From Gorillibacterium sp. (GTDB lineage: Bacteria > Bacillota > Bacilli > Paenibacillales > NBRC-103111): DNA of 15,564 bases. Each line of letters begins with the position of its first letter. Positions within the stretch are counted from its first letter, which is position 1. The translations under genes and the position numbers were made by a program. The notes below the pieces were generated by a model that did no database searches, was not told the origin of the DNA, and saw only the letters and a program-made list of their open reading frames with translations. Location: NCBI GenBank assembly GCA_014380705.1, contig JACMJI010000043.1, positions 1 through 15,564 of the forward strand, in the 5' to 3' direction. Shown here piece after piece: positions 13,739-15,564 of the stretch.

Positions 13739-15475
13739 TTGGATACGATTAAAATTATGATCGATGGGATCGAGACAGAAATTTCTAAAGGGACAACTGT
13801 TCTCGAAGCGGCCCGTGATCTCGACATTCATATTCCTACCCTGTGTTATATGAAGGGTGTTAACCATTCTTCCAGTTGCCGTGTGTGCGTTGTTGAAGTG
13901 GGTCCAAGACTCATTGCATCTTGTACGCTGAAAGCGGAAGAAGGCATGAAGATTCAAACCAACACGAAGAAGGTTCGTGATGCTCGCAAGGCTTCCGTAG
14001 AGCTTATGCTTTCTGATCACGACCGGGAATGTCTCAGCTGCTCACGCAGTGGTGGCTGTGAGCTTCAAACGGTATCGAATGATCTGAATATCCGTCAAGT
14101 ATCTTACGTTGGTGAAAAATCCAGCCAAGAAAAAGACTATACCTCTCCATCTATTATGCGTGACGCGTCGAAGTGTATCCTTTGCGGCCGCTGCGTTGGA
14201 GCTTGTGGAACGTTACAAACTGTTAATGCGATCAGCTTCGCTAAGCGTGGCTTTGATACAGTTATCTCTACAGCATTTGGTCGTCCTTTAGACGAATCAA
14301 CCTGTGTTAACTGTGGCCAATGCATTATGGTTTGTCCCGTAGGTGCTCTAACTGAGCATGAGAATATCAATGATGTATGGAATGATCTTGCGGATGCAAG
14401 TAAATATGTTGTTGTCCAAACTGCACCTGCCGTACGTGTTGCGCTTGGTGAAGAGTTCGGAATGCCTGTTGGAACTCGTGTAACTGGCAAAATGGTTTCT
14501 GCACTGCGGAAGCTTGGTTTTGACAAAGTTTTTGACACCAATTTTGGTGCGGACTTGACGATCATGGAGGAAGGTACGGAGTTGATCTCGCGCCTTACCA
14601 GCGGTCAAAATCTACCGCTTATGACGTCCTGCTGCCCAGGCTGGGTTAAATTCATGGAGCATAACTTCCCGAACATGTTGAATAACCTCTCCACCTGCAA
14701 ATCACCGCATGAAATGGAAGGCGCGATCGTCAAATCCTTCTTCGCTAAGAAGATGGGGATTGATCCAAAGAATATCGTCGTCGTTTCGATTATGCCTTGT
14801 ACCGCGAAGAAGTTCGAGGGTGCACGTGATGAGCTTTCTAATGAAGGGATGCAAGATGTCGATTGGGTACTTACCACTCGTGAGCTTGCTTCAATGATTA
14901 AAGAAGCCGGGATCGACTTTGTTAACCTGAAAGGCGAATCCTTTGACAACCCGATCGGCGAGGGCTCTGGTGCAGCAGTTATCTTTGGTGCAACGGGTGG
15001 TGTAGCAGAAGCTGCACTTCGTACGGTTTTCGAAATTACGTCTGGTAAGGAACTGGATACCATTGAGTACACCGCTGTCCGCGGAATGGATGGAATCAAG
15101 GAGAACGTAATCGAACTGCCAAATGGCAAGAAGATTCGTACGGCTGTTGTTCACGGTCTTGGAAATGCACGTAAGCTAATGGAAGCAATGGAAAGTGGCG
15201 AGAAAAGCTACGAATTCATAGAAGTTATGGCTTGCCTTGGTGGTTGTGTTACGGGTGGCGGTCAGCCAATCGTAGATGCCAAAACATCCGAGATGGTCAA
15301 TATTCAGGGAGAACGTGCGAAAGCCATCTACAGTGAAGATGAGGCTCAAACGATTCGCAAATCCCACAAAAATCCTTATATCAAAGCGCTTTATGAAGAA
15401 TTCCTAGGCGAGCCTAACGGTCACCTTTCCCACGAACTGCTGCACACTCATTATGTGAAGCGTTCCAAGTTTTAG
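13739..15475 (+). CDS. hydA: [FeFe] hydrogenase catalytic subunit HydA
   Basis: Carries the H-cluster that makes or oxidises H2. It is 578 aa, close to Clostridium pasteurianum CpI. N-terminal [2Fe-2S] domain (Cys36, 47, 50, 62), His-Cys3 [4Fe-4S] site (His94, Cys98, 101, 107), two-[4Fe-4S] ferredoxin domain (Cys146, 149, 152, 156 and 189, 192, 195, 199), then the H-domain. Its signatures are L1 TSCCPGW (Cys298 proton relay, Cys299 ligand), L2 MPCTAKK (Cys354) and L3 ACLGGC (Cys499, Cys503). These match CpI ligands 300, 355, 499 and 503 almost position for position. No C-terminal [2Fe-2S] extension is present. TTG 13739 is chosen as start because GGAG lies eight bases upstream; the in-frame GTG at 13730 overlaps that site. 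Shortly after L1 the chain reads KSPHEMEGA, where well-studied enzymes have SPQQM or similar. With HydB and HydC it should form an NAD(H)/ferredoxin-linked hydrogenase. Confidence 0.95.
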   Translation: MDTIKIMIDGIETEISKGTTVLEAARDLDIHIPTLCYMKGVNHSSSCRVCVVEVGPRLIASCTLKAEEGMKIQTNTKKVRDARKASVELMLSDHDRECLSCSRSGGCELQTVSNDLNIRQVSYVGEKSSQEKDYTSPSIMRDASKCILCGRCVGACGTLQTVNAISFAKRGFDTVISTAFGRPLDESTCVNCGQCIMVCPVGALTEHENINDVWNDLADASKYVVVQTAPAVRVALGEEFGMPVGTRVTGKMVSALRKLGFDKVFDTNFGADLTIMEEGTELISRLTSGQNLPLMTSCCPGWVKFMEHNFPNMLNNLSTCKSPHEMEGAIVKSFFAKKMGIDPKNIVVVSIMPCTAKKFEGARDELSNEGMQDVDWVLTTRELASMIKEAGIDFVNLKGESFDNPIGEGSGAAVIFGATGGVAEAALRTVFEITSGKELDTIEYTAVRGMDGIKENVIELPNGKKIRTAVVHGLGNARKLMEAMESGEKSYEFIEVMACLGGCVTGGGQPIVDAKTSEMVNIQGERAKAIYSEDEAQTIRKSHKNPYIKALYEEFLGEPNGHLSHELLHTHYVKRSKF

Positions 15476-15511
15476 ATTAACGCCAAAGGACGCATTAGGA
15501 GGTTAACGAAA

Positions 15512-15564
15512 TTGCAGAAGGACTGGGAATCAGCAGATTTTATCAATGATGAGGAAATCCTCAG
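15512..15564 (+). CDS. hydG: Start of HydG, H-cluster radical SAM maturase (partial)
   Basis: Only the first 17 codons are inside the window, cut by the right edge. TTG 15512 follows a perfect AGGAGG (15497-15502) with a nine-base spacer and lies 36 bases after hydA, so it is the next gene of the operon. The peptide (QKDWESADFINDEEIL) resembles the N-terminus of HydG, the tyrosine lyase that makes the CO and cyanide ligands for the H-cluster. The assignment leans on this short match and on context with hydE and hydCBA. Confidence 0.7.
   Translation, partial: MQKDWESADFINDEEIL

Overview
The window looks like a chromosome segment of a spore-former-type Bacillota, most likely Paenibacillaceae. 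The signs are strong AGGAGG-type ribosome sites, several probable TTG starts, an OhrR-type MarR regulator, a LytR-CpsA-Psr cell-wall enzyme, moderate GC, and Bacillus-like operator sequences. The genus is an inference from style and gene content, not from a marker gene.

Left part (1-5.2 kb), housekeeping and accessory genes. A short acidic protein of unknown function (minus strand) is followed by a two-gene ABC exporter (minus strand; ATPase, then an ABC-2 permease, overlapping). Next is a plus-strand operon of a thiol-type glutathione peroxidase and an OhrR repressor. Its promoter carries a perfect OhrR-like palindrome across the -35 region, and it ends in a clear terminator. A membrane-anchored LCP (LytR-CpsA-Psr) protein follows.

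Middle (5.2-6.5 kb), a gene-poor stretch. It holds short repeats: three GTAACCAG motifs, three tandem 10-bp units, and six degenerate copies of a TAGTGAA..TTC motif. It also holds one possible 43-residue small protein on the minus strand and ends at an FNR/Rex-like site in front of hydE.

Right part (6.5-15.56 kb), a fermentative hydrogen module, all on the plus strand: hydE (radical SAM maturase), a two-polypeptide pyruvate/2-oxoacid:ferredoxin oxidoreductase (gamma-delta, then alpha-beta), then hydC-hydB-hydA (a three-subunit [FeFe] hydrogenase of the NAD(H)/ferredoxin type) and the start of hydG, cut by the window edge. The proposed logic is that pyruvate oxidation makes acetyl-CoA and reduced ferredoxin. 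The trimeric hydrogenase then re-oxidises ferredoxin together with NADH to make H2, while HydE and HydG (and presumably HydF outside the window) build the H-cluster. Control appears layered. A TGTGA-N6-TCACT site lies exactly at -41.5 from the predicted hydE start point, whose -35 is poor. A Fur-like 7-1-7 box and a nested leader hairpin precede hydC.

No rRNA, tRNA, CRISPR array, intact insertion sequence or phage gene was seen. No wholly new system is evident. The most noteworthy points are the regulatory sites, the split/fused oxidoreductase architecture and the repeat cluster.
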